Assembly: GCA_951799405.1 (NCBI GenBank)
Contig: OX637338.1
Span: 4,278,001-4,342,000 of the forward strand
Direction: 5' to 3'
Source of the DNA: Agapetus fuscipes
Taxonomy: Eukaryota; Arthropoda; Insecta; Trichoptera; Glossosomatidae
Length of the DNA stretch: 64,000 nt
Below, in pieces: positions 11,138 through 23,314 of this stretch (position 1 is the stretch's first letter; the number at the start of each line of letters is the position of its first letter). Under the pieces are notes generated by a model. The model was not told where the DNA came from, made no database searches, and worked only from the letters and a program-made list of their open reading frames with translations. Made by a program: the position numbers and the translations under genes.

Positions 11138-12345
11138 TAGATCAATCTATAAAATAAATAATCGTTCATGCAACATACTACTTACAAAGTCTTACTTATT
11201 TCAAACGCCGCTTAATTAAACAGTAGACAAACGTATTATTTCTGGTTCTAGCTAGTGCCCATATGTGAGCAGCAGCCTATATTTTAAAGGCCCTACATAT
11301 TTAAGAACTTATATATCCATAATCAACCTGTCTCCGAGTTTGGAGGCCTCGGGCGTTGGCGAGTCTGCTCCACCAAGCGAGACCAGTTTTCGTACCAATT
11401 TCACTTTCATTCTGATTTACTTTTTTAAACGTGAATGACACGCATGCCATGTGGGAAATATGTACGTAGGTGCCAACTGCCGACATAATCTGGTTATGTT
11501 TGATGCTAATTTATACATAACAATTGCATTGCGTAATGAATGTTATATATTACGGCATAGACTACGGAATAGTTGCACCATTAAAAACTATGTTTGTGGA
11601 GTAACAGACTCCTAAACAAACAATTTCGTGTAGGAGTATAGAAATTGTGTTTGTGAATAATTGCACGTTTATATTTTGTCTTTTCACAATAATATAAGAA
11701 TCGGTAGCTAAATAGGTACCAAAATGATAAAACATGTGTAAAAGCTATAACTACGTTGTAGAAACCAGAGTGGACACAAAAAGAACCAAAAAACAACTGA
11801 GAGCATTCAAAATAAAAGTCCGTAGAATGATAACATCAAAACATTGTGAGATCGCATCCGCAATGACTACATACGATGGAGCAGATTCAGTAGGTGATTT
11901 AAGAGAGATCATGCCTAGAGAATGATTCATGAAAGACTTGCACACATCGTACCTGCCAATAGGTCAACACCCAGCTAGAAGACTTTCCAAGACGGGGGAA
12001 GATATGTAGCTGGACATCATCATCTCAAGATCCATGAGCCGATGCGTTTGATAAGCTTTTCTTGAACCACAGATCGAAAGATTTAAATCAAGAAAGAAAA
12101 AGAGTCTTCGTAGAAAAAATGGCTTCTTCAATAGCTTTGTAAATTGCAATTCATTGAATTATTTATGCATTTTACAAGCGCCAATGAAACATCCAATGAT
12201 ATCAAAAATAAGTAAGGACACGTTTAATGTTATGAAGTAAAGAGAAATTATTTTAATCATCTTGGTTTGTGTAAGAGTTTTTAACATTCTCGTCCGAGTA
12301 TGTCTCTAAAAAGAGAGCAGTTTTAAAAAAACTTTCCTTTTTTAT
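11138..12345. other. Intergenic stretch, possible old coding debris
   Basis: A 63-codon + strand frame at 11734-11925 and the short frames around it have no recognisable domain. The stretch could be decayed transposon coding sequence, but I cannot support that. Confidence 0.35.
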
Positions 12346-12930
12346 CTTGACTTGGTAGACATGTATTCAGCATGAATCTTAAATGTTTGTACATCTTTGC
12401 AACTTAAATTATAGATTATGTATAGTACAGATTCTCATTCGATAAGAGAAAAATAAGAAATGGTTCATATGAGATCAGTTATCGGAGAACTTTCCCACCG
12501 AGCGTGTATTATGGGAAAACAAGTCACTTTCTGGGTAATGCGGGTAATAATAATAACAATCACACCACATGAGTGCGAGCACATACGTGTCTCCACTTAT
12601 GTATCAATCATAGGTGAAAAATAATTATTATGTGATTCGAGTCTCCCTCTTTCTGAAAGCTCTCTGCTTTTTCATACCCTGACTATAAAAAAAAAATCGT
12701 ACATCTTTAAAATCTCTACCCATCATTGGTTCACTTTTTCCGATATCACCCCTGGGAAAGTCGGCATTTTTCATTCGGCAAGGTTCATCTGGAGCTTGGG
12801 TCTTATTTTGTACATATACACACATGCACCATGTGTAGCTAAGCACGAACTTACTCGTGTTAGCTTGTGCACATGCAATTAATGTAAAATTTGAAATGTT
12901 TAAATAATTTTGTTACTTAGATTTTACAGT
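12346..12930 (+). repeat. Two diverged LINE-tail modules
   Basis: Bases 12346-12430 hold only the terminal part (cttgacttggtag, then tctttgcaacttaaattata). Bases 12716-12930 hold a longer diverged copy (acccatcattggttcacttt, gatatcacccctgggaaagt, catgcaccatgtgta). Both are clearly more decayed than the copies at 28773 and 44981. Confidence 0.6.
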
Positions 12931-13021
12931 TAAGATGTGGAAGTGTCAGGACACAAAAAATACATTGGTATAGAGGTCGTTTCCTTAATTTTTTAATTCA
13001 TTCTCGTTTTTTTTTTTTCAG

Positions 13022-16000
13022 ATTAAGTTTTGTGTTGCCCTTCATGGTGTTATGGATCGTCTCCTGTTCGTGTGAATCATACGAAGATGCGCTTCACAAC
13101 GCAAACATATTTTCTCTAAGTCCACAGGTAATAATATCACATTATCATTGATTAATAAAAACTTTTTAGTTTTTGATTTTTCCAGGAAAATATTTAGGTT
13201 GTTATATGAGTTGTTTTATAAACATCGCATAAATCATTTTCATTACCGTGTAACAACATTGTGCTAGAAATTAATTATCATTATTCATAACTGTGTAGAA
13301 GGAAATTGTTAAAAAAAAAACATGTGAAAAGTTAAAACACGTACGTGGTTTTAACTGTGTAAAATGATCATTGTGTTACACTATTTACATTGTACTCGAT
13401 GTAAAACACCACATAAAACAATAAAAAATACACAGATGGGTTATGATTGAATATGCGTTCATAACTTGGAATGAAAACTCGATTACTACTCGTAATCTAC
13501 TTTCTGTGACACATTTATGGTTAAATAATCGTAATTTTGATTTCCTTATTTGATGCAGTAAAACCTCCATTACAATAAGAATAAAAACTTACGATAGTTG
13601 TTATTCTTTCTAGATACTTGCGAACGTACTGTATTAATAAAAGTAAGGCGTGGGGAAAATTCATCAAAATTCTTTGTCGTTGTCCTCAATACTCTTGCAT
13701 AACTATGAGACTCCCTTTTCTATAATATATACTTATATCAAAGGACTGTAGGTACCACAATGAAAAAAGAAGCTACAAAGAAAAACTTTTTTTTTCTGCT
13801 TCTCATTATTTCAAGGAATTTTCTTCTAATTTTTATAAGATAAATATTGTTGATCAAAATACTCATTAACCTATTTCACTTTTTTTTATCGACAAAGGAA
13901 TTCCTTGTACTTTTTTAAAAAGAGAATTTTGCAGATCAAGGAATTTAAACGCCAATTATTTTCGGTTAACATAAACACTGATCTACAAGTCGAATCACTT
14001 AGAAGGAAAACAAATAAAGCGTAATCCGAACTTCCTGCGATTGTTTGCGTGATTTCAGGAAACGCGACACGTCAAACCGAGGGCGTTTCAGAGCCAGTAC
14101 CCGCCGCAGAACTTGCTGGGCGGGCAGGGCGGGCAGGCGGAGCAGGGGGCGGCATACAGGGGCGGCAGCGACAACGCCCACGCCCCCTCGCAGCAGCAGC
14201 AGCTGAGGAGGCCCATGTACCCTGAGGAGACGCAAGCCCAGGGCCTCTACCAGAACGCCATCCCAGCCAGACCACTGGCGCAAGTCAGGAGACCACAGGC
14301 GAGTTTGAAGACATTCAGATCTTAAGGTCATCAATGGTTTAATAGAAAGTGCCACCCTGTTGTTTGTACCCAACTATTGCAATCGAGGGCCAGGTCATGA
14401 TCTAATTCATGTACCAATGAGCCGCACCGATATCTTGGCGCAGCATCCTTTAACTCGGAGTGTCAAACTCATTAACGAGTCAAAAATTGACATTATCTCA
14501 ATATAATTTAGACACCTTTAAAAGTATGGTGAAAGAGTTCCTCCCAGCTTGTTGATGGCTGTGAGGGTGCACTGTAATTAGGGCAACCTATTGTGCACCA
14601 AAAAAAAAAGATATAACAGGAGGATAAATTAAATACTGATCATATTTTATGTACAGCTACAAATTTACATTAGACAGAGGATGACCCGTAGATTAAAGGT
14701 TTTTGAACTATACTGTCAAAGATGTTGATGTCTATCAGCTTTCTTTAGAAACATTTAACCCATTCTTGGATTTACCATTTCTTCTAATTTAAAATATAAA
14801 TTAAATAGTACTTTGTATAATAACTTTTGTTAATTTATATTTAATTCAGTAAACAATTACTTACATTACTCGTGTTAACAAGAATGCAATCGCACCTTTT
14901 TCATTTTTTGCTGTTGTCAGAAATGATACTTACGTGTGTGCATATGTATGTATTTCAGTCACCGCTGTTTTATTTTAAACATACTCGTATCATTACGACT
15001 AAGCAATTAGTTATTTTAATAATCATTGCTCGTGTTTTACGTAAATAAAACAATTAAAACTACTTTTATTAATATTTTTTCTTCGCGAGTGACCAGAAAA
15101 ACACTTTCATTATTGCCATGGTCAGTAGGAAAATCATTTGGTCAAATATTTCCTGCGAAATTGAAATGCTTTGATTTTACAAAAGTCATTGAATTTTGAA
15201 ATTAAAAAAATGCATTCATAGTTGTGAATGCCTCAATATTCATCAACTTTCAAAATTATCGTTAATGAAATTATTTTCATTTCCTTGACTTATAGGTTGG
15301 TATGAGGCTGACCACCCATACTGTAAAAAATGGTTCACTTTGCCAATGTCACCCCTATTTCAGGGAATGTCGGCAAGAGTTGCAGGGCTTATGTTCATTT
15401 GAGGTTTGGATTTTATTTGTAAGTACACAATCAGCATTTGTAAGCGCGAACTACACGTGTTTGTTTGTGGGCATACATATGAGAGCTTTAAATGAATATA
15501 TCCTTGCAACTTAGATTATAGATTATAGACACTAACCAGTAAGCACCATAATAGTTATTTATGCCACTGCCTAGTAATGATAGTCTTTGTAACACGAGTG
15601 CTAGTTTGTGCCATGAGGCGCAGCCGAATGGCACAATAGACAGCAAGAGTGTTACAAAGGCTAATTACGTGCAGTGGCATACAATACTTTTTCTACGACC
15701 ATGAGAGAATTAACAAAATAGTGAATCATAGTCATTATAATGTACTCGTCCATTTGAAGTAATTAAAACCTTACCTTTGTCAAAACGTGTAATTTATCAT
15801 TCCATTCGATTATCTAATCTAACCTAAGTTGTAAAGATAAATTATATTTAGGTTTCATATTGAATTCATGCCCACAAGCCGACACATATAAGGTCGCGCT
15901 TTTACATCCTGCATATAAGCTAAAACATTCAAACCCAAAACTCAAATAAACATATGCCCTGCAGTTGTATTGGCAGGTGAACCAAATTTGTACAGCATAG

Positions 16001-19000
16001 GTGATCAACCTCATACTCACCTATTAACCAAGTAACTTTTTGAGTTTGTTTACTTTTTGCGGTGAAATTTTTTGTATTGTTTTCCTTTCAAGCCTTTTAT
16101 TTTCCATTGAAAAAAGGAAAGCTTTATTTGGAGCAATCCGATAAATAAATTCGATAAATTTTAGCACTATTAACAATTTTTATTTGACTCTACACATAAA
16201 ATATACTTATTTATTTTCATCTGAACAGGGCTGAAAGTCTCATCACCACGGTAATTCCTACCTACCGAATATCACTAATATTGTATGAAGCCTAATCAGC
16301 TGATCGCTTGCGGCCATCTTGGATTGACAGGTCTTCATACCCCCATACAAGGTTGACATTTGAAATTAAAAAATGGTTCCAATTCTGACAATGCGCATGC
16401 GCACATGTTCATTTTAACACGGTTACCGGTTGCATAATGTAACATTATGCAACGGGTGTAGAAATGTATGGCATTGTGATTGCGTTAGCCGTTTTGTAAT
16501 TAGTAAATTACCAAATGGGAGTAGAAAAAATACATTATAACATTCTATCAATAACCTACGGATAAAGTAGAAATCAAATTCACAGAAGGCTGTTGAGATT
16601 TTACAAAGATTTTACAAGAGATTCAAGGAAAACAGCCACCTGAAAACATGCCACTTGAAAACAGGACCACCAAATAAACCATCATAAGATCGCAATTTTA
16701 ATTCCAGAAAGGTCAAACTGCTGAAGAGTTGGAAGACGAGCTGGAACAGGAGGAACCCGATAGATTGTCTCAGCTGCTGCCCAACTCCAAGTTTGACTGC
16801 GGAGGTCGCAACACAGGATACTATGCTGACGAGGGACTAGCGTGCGAGATCTTCCACTACTGCCAAGACGACACCAAGCACTCCTGGATCTGCCCCGATG
16901 GCTTCACTTTCCACCAGGTGAAAATTCAGCGCTGCATCTATCTTCCATCTGGAAATATGTAAACATAATCCCTTTGATAAAAAAAAAAACGCAACTAAGC
17001 TACACATATAGCGTAACCTCTTGCCTGCGATTCAGGACCTATTTATTTTAGATTAGATTAGATTAGAAGCAATATCTGTGACCTCATCTCGGCATCCATC
17101 CAGAGACAAAATAAACTACTCTTGGATAGCTCGAAGCATCAGGATCAAAACTGTGGAATACCTATTTCGCTCTGTCCGAAATAGAAATGTTTTTAGGGGT
17201 TGTTAAAGTCTGGGAGGACTTGACAGCCTACAAAGAAAAATGAAGGAATAACATGCACAAGTTTAAATATATGATATGAATGTATCATAATGATGAAAAT
17301 ACTTTCTTTTACAAGTTGTAATCGGGAAAAGAATCTTTGCTATGGTATATAAAATTAACATACGTAAATGCTGACCGACAGTTCCGCATAAAAAGGAAAT
17401 TTTCACGATCTTTTTAATGTGTTTATTGATGCGTATCACATGAAATAAATTCAATGAAAAATCATACTCAGATGTAAAAAATTAAATGTAAAAGTGTTTT
17501 TATCTTCACTTAATTAATTCGCTCATGTTTCCTCATTCCGACTTTACTTCCATTCTTCATTTTTATCATTTTATCAGCATGCTTAAATAAACCACCATTT
17601 GTCCATAATCAATAATTTAAGTTGCAAGGAAGTGCATGTGTTATACACGAGCACAAGTATCAGGGACGTACACAGCATTTAAAACGTGGGTAGGCAACAA
17701 AATGAAAATTTTCAGTTCCATGAAGAGTAGATGTTAATTTATTGTAAAAACTCTATGGTAAAAACACGGTACCAGCAACAGTACGCTGGAGTAAGAGTTT
17801 ATTATTATTATTTATGAGATTCCTCGACTTATAGGTTGGTATGAGGTTGACCACCCATACCGTAAAAAATGGTTCACTTACCAATGTCACCCCTGTTTCA
17901 GGGAAGGTTGGCAAGAGTTGCAGGGCTTATGTTCATTTGAGATTGTTTTTTTTTTTATTGTAGGTTCACATGCGGCATGTTTAAGCGCGAACTTAAACGT
18001 TTCTGCTTGTGGAAATGCGTTTGATATGAATCTTAAATGATATATATCTTTGCAGCTTAGATTTAGATTTAGATGAGACATCGCCACCAACTGGATAAGT
18101 GCTGATTGAAGTGATTCACTGATTTGAGAAATCATGAATAAAACATTTTATTGGGCATAACTTCTCTTTATAAGTGAACTTATTGGTTATTACATGAATA
18201 ACAATGATTTTGTTAAATGAACACTAATGAATGATTCCCATGTACTTATAATATGTGTTTGACCAGCTGATCACAAATCTGCAATCAGAAATGTTCCATC
18301 ACGTACAGATTTTCCGTAATCGAATTCCCAATTTTTCTTGTAGTACACCATATTGCATAACCAGTCCCTTAACAGGAAGAAGTAAAACATGTTTTTTTTC
18401 ACATATATTGAGGTTTTTTAGCTTAATATGCCACTTATTCAGTTTTACCTTTAAGGTATCGATATGCTTCATTAATTTGTATTTTTCTTTTGCCACAAGG
18501 TCCACTTGATTTGCATGCCACCATCGGGAGACAACATTTGCCAGAAGTCCTCCCAGTACACATTCGTCAACGACTATCTGTACAAGCCGCTGAATGCCGA
18601 GGAAGCTTACAACAGGCCTAACGTGACCTTGAGATACTCCGACAGATTCTACCCGGCTGAGGTGTACCATGATGGGCGGTACGACGAGGAAGATGATGAG
18701 GAGCCACAGAGGGTATGCCAACACATACAATACTACAAATTAAAATTATTTTAAATACAGTTTGAAACTTTCACTTTCACTTTCATGGCCGGTACTAATT
18801 AACAAATCGTGTTTGTGTTCTTTCGGGTTTGACCATGCTCTATTTGCAGCTCCTACATCTGCTACATCTATCAAAGTGTCGCGAAGACAACGCAGACCAC
18901 CGCGGCGCTTTGATAACTCGCCTTGAGGATGCTTTCTGCTCGTGAAAGCGAAACGTCGGCAAATGTAGGAGCTGCAAATAGAACATGGTCAAACCTGAAA

Positions 19001-19959
19001 GAACGCAAAAACGATTTGTCAAAATTATTTTGTTCAATGAGACAGAATTTTGTGTAGTGCTGCTGATTCAGCTTGGATTGTAATTTATTTCTCATCGTAC
19101 CTATTTGAAGATAGAACGGAATAAAACATAGCGGTGCCTGAATAGCTGATCGTTGCTCCGTATAAAATGTATCAGCTGTTGATACGCCGCCATGTTTTAC
19201 GGTAAGATCTACCGACGGCCGTCAAGACTTCCACCCCTGGAGGATCTTAATTTAACGGTTTTTTTAGATTGACTGCGTTTTAGCCCTCACCCCAGTCGAA
19301 GATTTCATGTTGAAGGCCGAAAAAGCATTTTACAAACAGATCTACCGGAAAACACGACACATTAATATCAAAACCCTTAGTACTAATACTTACCAGTTAA
19401 AGTCACGTTCAAGTAGGTCCCTTACCTATGTATTTATCCACATATGAAAATTACATGACACCTATACACTGTACAGCGAGGTCCGTACCGAATTGCTTGG
19501 TAAAAGGCAAACAAATATATTGTTATGGGTTTCTAGGGACTGTTGTTCCATACAAGCGTGACGCTTGACCGCCGTGAAAAAAAAAATCAAATTGTTCCGA
19601 CACCATTCGGAAAACTCCGAAGCTACCTTATTCAGATACAGCTTGTACTTGGGGATCTTGTGATACGAATTACATATTTTTTCAGTATTTTTATGTGAAT
19701 ACACGCAACTAAGCTACACATATTGTGTAACTTCTTGATTATTTTCCTGTTTCAGTCCCAGCAGCAGGTGCCCGCCCCCCGCCGCCAGCCCCCCCGCCCC
19801 GCTCAGGTGGTGCAGCAGGCGCCCCCCCCTGCCCGCCGCCCCCAGGTCTTCCGCTCCCCCGAGGAGGTGGACATCCCCCTCCTGCAGAGGCGGCCCGCGC
19901 ACCCCCCGCAGCCCTTCCACCCCGCAAACAACCACGACTTTGAATATGAGAAAAAATAA
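13022..19959 (+). CDS. Secreted chitin-binding (CBM14) protein, CPAP1/peritrophin-like, 5' end incomplete
   Basis: Five exons join in one frame with phase-0 introns: 13022-13127, 14059-14298, 16708-16917, 18500-18712, 19756-19959 (stop TAA). Exon 1 encodes LSFVLPFMVLWIVSCSC, a secretion signal. Its first base completes a codon from an unseen upstream exon, so the true start is missing; ATG 13044 would leave too short a signal. Exon 2 is Gln/Pro-rich. Exons 3 and 4 together encode one chitin-binding type-2 domain: FDCGGRNTGYYAD, CEIFHYC, SWICPDGFTFHQ and, after the splice, VHLIC...DNIC. Cysteine spacing is C-14-C-5-C-9-C-12-C-8-C, as in cuticular proteins analogous to peritrophins. Exon 4 ends with an acidic DEEDDEE stretch and exon 5 is a Pro/Gln/Arg-rich tail (RRQPPRPAQVVQQAPPP). 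A single CBM14 domain suggests CPAP1 and a role in cuticle or other extracellular chitin matrix. The exon-2 donor is probably GC (CAG|gcgagt); CAA|gtcagg at 14283 is the alternative. Confidence 0.87.
15281..15530 (+). repeat. LINE-tail module, complete, in intron 2
   Basis: It starts ttccttgacttataggttgg and carries aatggttcactttgccaatg and a diverged gtttaggtttgg-like middle. It ends gcaacttagattatagatta. There is no LINE coding sequence upstream, so the module stands alone. Confidence 0.85.
15817..16243 (-). repeat. LINE-tail module (-) fused to a ~245-bp dispersed repeat
   Basis: Bases 15817-16030 are a diverged - strand tail module (catgcccacaagccgacac; caacctcatactcacctatt). From 15993 to 16243 the sequence is shared with 46598-46850: accaagtaact, gagtttgttt, agccttttattttc, gcactattaacaa and ctgaacagggctg. 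The shared block crosses the module edge, so a larger element was copied. Confidence 0.7.
16990..17045 (-). repeat. SINE-B tail fragment just after exon 3
   Basis: The sequence acgcaactaagctacacata then gcgattcaggacctatttat is the reverse complement of the SINE-B 3' end. It starts about 70 bp after the exon-3 donor. Confidence 0.7.
17819..18075 (+). repeat. LINE-tail module, complete, in intron 3
   Basis: It starts attcctcgacttataggttg and contains acccctgtttcagggaaggt, then gagattg, a T run, then aggttcacatgcggcatg. It ends gcagcttagatttagattta. The CATGCGGCATG variant links it to the copies at 1373 and 40428 rather than to 44981. Confidence 0.85.
18802..19019. repeat. Foldback element with hammerhead-like hairpin in its centre
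   Basis: The left arm runs acaaatcgtgtttgtgttct through tgaccatgctctatttgcag and ctcctaca. The right arm is its complement, tgtaggagctgcaaatagaa through acgatttgt. The centre holds ttgaggatgctttc, a loop, then gaaagcgaaacgtcgg. It lies in intron 4 of the chitin-binding gene. Confidence 0.75.
19088..19242. repeat. Inverted-repeat MITE copy (same family as 60343-60556)
   Basis: The sequence ctatttgaagatagaacgga pairs with the opposite arm, and the right end reads cgtcaagacttccacccctg. Internal ATCAGCTG palindromes match the 60343 copy. The left outer end is missing or diverged. Confidence 0.65.
19703..19740 (-). repeat. SINE-B tail fragment immediately upstream of exon 5
   Basis: The sequence acgcaactaagctacacata then tgtgtaacttcttg is the reverse-complemented SINE-B end. 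It stops 16 bp before the exon-5 acceptor, so the branch-point region of this intron probably includes transposon-derived bases. Confidence 0.7.
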
Positions 19960-20980
19960 TTCTCATCTTCATTTATTTACATTCATTATTTAAGCCAAAA
20001 AATTGTTGCATTGTTACAGAACCACAACTATAAAACTTTACGTTTATAAGCTTCACCTTGAGCTTTTCATTAAATAATCTCATTGGTGGCGTTTAAGCGG
20101 TTCCCATACATTTTTTTGTTTCGAGAAAAGCGTTTCCATAATGTATGGTAATTAAAACGCCTATTACGAGTACAGGCGTCGTTTTTAAAATCTCAGTTTT
20201 TTTTTTGAAAAACGCTATGATTTAGTGGAAAAGTAAAGTTTTATGATTGGGGTGCTGGCTTTTTGTCAATAAAAGTTACACTTCAGTTTCCATACAATTT
20301 ATTTTCCGTGATTCAACTTCCCGTATAAAAAATGTGCCTACAGTAGGTATTATTTAATCAACAATAAGTATTTAGGTAGGTAGTTTTTAAACAAATACAA
20401 ATACTTATTAAATCCATAAAGTAATATTTAACATCTGCTTACGAAAAAATCTAAATAAACATTGTAGATAATATTACATGAAAGAAAAACTTTAGAAGTC
20501 ATTTATACTATCTTTCAGGCCCATAAATTAATATTTTAAACGATCATTTTTTGTATGTGATTTTTATTTTAGTTTTATAGTAATTATTGTTATTTTTTAT
20601 TTAATTAATTAAAAAATGTATTGTCATAATTTTTGTGTGTATATGCATAAAATTGGAAAATAAAATAAAACTTTTTTACAATACATGGTATTATTATTCA
20701 ATAAATTTTAAGCTATCCGAAAATTATTTAATTAAGCACTGTTGATATTTCAGTTTGACTAGGCGTTATAAAATAAAAGTGCAAGTATTCGTATGTCAAA
20801 TAATGCCTTTATGTATATTATATTTTTTTGTAATTTAATGTTTTTGTTAGTATGATTATAATAAATTTAAAAATCGCGCTGTTTTAGGTATGGAATACGC
20901 TTGTACAAAACGTGCAAAACACATGGCAAACCCCAAAAACCCAATATTAGTCTATGGTTTGTTCACCCCGACCATCGCGA
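19960..20980. other. 3' flank of the chitin-binding gene, probably its 3'UTR, then intergenic
   Basis: It is AT-rich with several AATAAA motifs, for example near 20268 and in the aaaataaaataaaac block near 20655. Either could end the upstream transcript. No other gene is seen. Confidence 0.5.
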
Positions 20981-21274
20981 TCTTGTGGGGCTTCCACACG
21001 CTTGCCAACGCATCTCAAGTCAAGCGCACAGTGTGTCGTCTAGAACATGCTAGCTGGACAAAATTTTGTCTAATTGACTAATTTTGTCCAGCTAGCATGT
21101 TCTAGACGACACAATGTGCGCTTGGCTACAAGCCAAGTGCACAGTGTGTCGTCTAGAACATGCTAGCTGGACAAAATGAGTCGATTAGACAAAATTTTGT
21201 CCAGCTAGCATGTTCTAGACGACACACTGTGCGCTTGACTTGAGATGGGTTGGCAAGCGTGTGGAAGCCCCATT
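20981..21274. repeat. Nested double palindrome upstream of PIGW
   Basis: A ~75-bp arm (agcgcacagtgtgtcgtcta, gaacatgctagctggacaaa) occurs four times as forward-reverse-forward-reverse. Adjacent arms form two perfect or nearly perfect hairpins. The whole block is enclosed by a further inverted repeat, ggggcttccacacgcttgcc / ggcaagcgtgtggaagcccc. The block ends about 280 bp before the PIGW 5'UTR donor. Confidence 0.9.
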
Positions 21275-21555
21275 GGGATTTCTTCTATTCGCTTAGCTGT
21301 CAAAAATGACAGATTAGGAGTTACGAAATTCGAAATCTGCCGGCTTATTATTGATTCAAATAAATAATCACAACTAAAAAAAACATAGAACTTGGATCTT
21401 ATATTGCTATAAAATCCTGCAGTTTTCAGAAGTACAGATTTATTGGCTTTCAAATAACTCTTATTTGTAGGTACGTTTCAACTATATTTAGCATCAAGTA
21501 AATAAAAAAAAATCAAGAATTGCACTGAATGACTCTAAGAATAAATCTACTCAAG

Positions 21556-21912
21556 GTAAGAATAATTATCTTTTATAAAATAAGTAGAAGTATATACTTT
21601 TAAAACATAACCTAACTTAAGATTAATGGACTGAGATCAAATTTGATAATGTTTTATTTCTTGGTTAAATCTGTGCAGAGTCCATTCTTGAATAATGAGG
21701 TCCGCACGTGAATTTACATAGACAAAATTGTGTAGTCACAAGGTCGGGTTGTTAGGGAAAAGGCAAACAAATATTTTGTAATTGATTGCTGAGGATGGCA
21801 GTCCCATACAAGTCTGGCATTTGCTCGCCGGAAAAAGTTCCAATTTCAAAAATGTTCGGAGTCAATGAAAGCTGTTACATTAATTTATTGATGAAATTGC
21901 TTTCATTTTCAG
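21556..21912 (+). other. PIGW: Probable 5'UTR intron of PIGW
   Basis: The donor ctcaag|gtaagaat and acceptor tttcattttcag lie 25 bp before the start ATG. This is inferred from splice signals only. Confidence 0.55.
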
Positions 21913-21937
21913 ATTGATCAGCAGTCCTAAGAAAGAA

Positions 21938-23314
21938 ATGGACGAGTATAAACAATATCATGAAGCATTTATGCAGAACCAAAACGGGACATCAGCTGTG
22001 GACGCCTTTATCACCATTCTGCCCAACTTCTTCACCTGCTGTGTCGCTAAGCTTATCATTGCACATTTTGGTATCAAGAGCATTTTGCTGAAGATACTTC
22101 TTGAATTCACATTCATTGTGGTTCCACTTATTTTAGGCACCACAATATTAGCTGATTTCAGACGATATGTTCTGCTATTTTCAATGACTCTTTTTCTTTT
22201 TGTTGGAAGTCTGCGGCCGTTTCATCTGAAAAATATTTTGGAGATGCGAGTAGATCGCAGGAGAAAATGGGAATGCATATCTTACATAAGGTCTTTGATT
22301 TATTTAGTCACAGCGCATTGCATCCTGGCTGTTGACTTTCGTGTATTTCCGAGATATTTTGCTAAAACAGAGACGTACGGATACAGCTTCATGGACTTGG
22401 GAGTGGGCTTGTTTGTGTTCAGCAATGCCTTGGTGCCATCTAAAGTATCCCGGCACAGCTTGATGAAGTCCCTAGAGATGAACATCAAGCCTTGCTTCAT
22501 TTTACTTGTTTTGGGAACCTTACGAGTTATCCTCGTCAAGAAAACTGATTACCATGAGCATATCACGGAGTACGGCGTGCATTGGAATTTCTTTTTCACC
22601 TTAGCAATAACTAAGATGTTTGCTACAACCATCTTATGCATTTTCAATGAGAGAAATGCTTTGTTGTTTGGAAGTGTGTTTCTGTTTATCCACGAGATAT
22701 TCTTGGGGAAAGGATTGAGTGGCTGGGTGTTCGGCGATGAGACCCGCAACAACTTCATCTCAGCAAATCGTGAAGGTATTTCTTCTTGCTTGGGATACAT
22801 ATCATTATATTTAATCTCTACTTTTGTTGGGTTGCTTATAAGAGAAAAAGAAATGGAAAAAACTGAACGCAGTGTTATTGTAAATTTATTTCTGTTTACA
22901 ACTTTGTCTTGGTTAGGTGTTTTCATAAGTGGATCATATTTAAGTGTTTCTCGTTGCCTGGCTAATGCTGGCTATTGTTTTTTTGTACTAGCAATTGGAA
23001 CGTCTATTCTATTTCTGTTCTTCCTAATAGAATTAAATGATATATCCACTTATAACTCTACAAGGAAGCACGCTAGAGGTGACTTAGCTTGCAAGAACAT
23101 GCCCGTAGTATTTTCAAGTATAAACAATAATGCATTGCTATTCTTTCTTATGAGTAATATGCTTACAGGACTCATTAATATATTTGTTCGGACTCTTTAC
23201 CAGGACGAAATAACAAGTCTTTGTATATTGTTATTTTACATGATTGGTTTGATAATATTTGTTGTGATTCTGGATTTTAAATTCAAAAAGCTAGCCCATA
23301 CTTCAAAAAAATAA
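21938..23314 (+). CDS. PIGW: PIGW: GPI inositol (glucosaminyl-PI) O-acyltransferase
   Basis: A single coding exon of 458 codons runs from ATG 21938 to TAA 23312-23314. PIGW/Gwt1 is an ER membrane enzyme that acylates the inositol ring of GlcN-PI during GPI-anchor synthesis. The family-typical start (MDEYKQYHEAFMQNQNGT), the LGTTILADFRRY loop (about residue 65 on), SYGFMDLGVG-like YGYSFMDLGVGLFVF and EYGVHWNFFFTLA are all visible, and many hydrophobic segments span the length. The frame is open upstream to 21914, but that segment follows an acceptor (ttttcag ending 21912) and has no ATG, so 21938 is the start. A 5'UTR intron probably runs 21556-21912 (donor CAAG|gtaaga). An AATAAA at 23533 fits the 3' end. 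The next gene, on the - strand, is a GPI-linked family member, tail-to-tail. The reading frame is intact. Confidence 0.95.
   Translation: MDEYKQYHEAFMQNQNGTSAVDAFITILPNFFTCCVAKLIIAHFGIKSILLKILLEFTFIVVPLILGTTILADFRRYVLLFSMTLFLFVGSLRPFHLKNILEMRVDRRRKWECISYIRSLIYLVTAHCILAVDFRVFPRYFAKTETYGYSFMDLGVGLFVFSNALVPSKVSRHSLMKSLEMNIKPCFILLVLGTLRVILVKKTDYHEHITEYGVHWNFFFTLAITKMFATTILCIFNERNALLFGSVFLFIHEIFLGKGLSGWVFGDETRNNFISANREGISSCLGYISLYLISTFVGLLIREKEMEKTERSVIVNLFLFTTLSWLGVFISGSYLSVSRCLANAGYCFFVLAIGTSILFLFFLIELNDISTYNSTRKHARGDLACKNMPVVFSSINNNALLFFLMSNMLTGLINIFVRTLYQDEITSLCILLFYMIGLIIFVVILDFKFKKLAHTSKK

Noticed and set aside
11734..11925. 63-codon frame with basic composition
   Set aside because: No motif recognised and broken surroundings; too weak to call even as a LINE remnant.
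14072..14373. Gly/Arg-rich - strand open frames opposite exon 2 (and 19714-19972 opposite exon 5)
   Set aside because: They are shadows of GC-rich Pro/Gln codons; no start or domain.
22549..22926. 125-codon - strand frame inside PIGW
   Set aside because: Shadow of the intact PIGW coding sequence.
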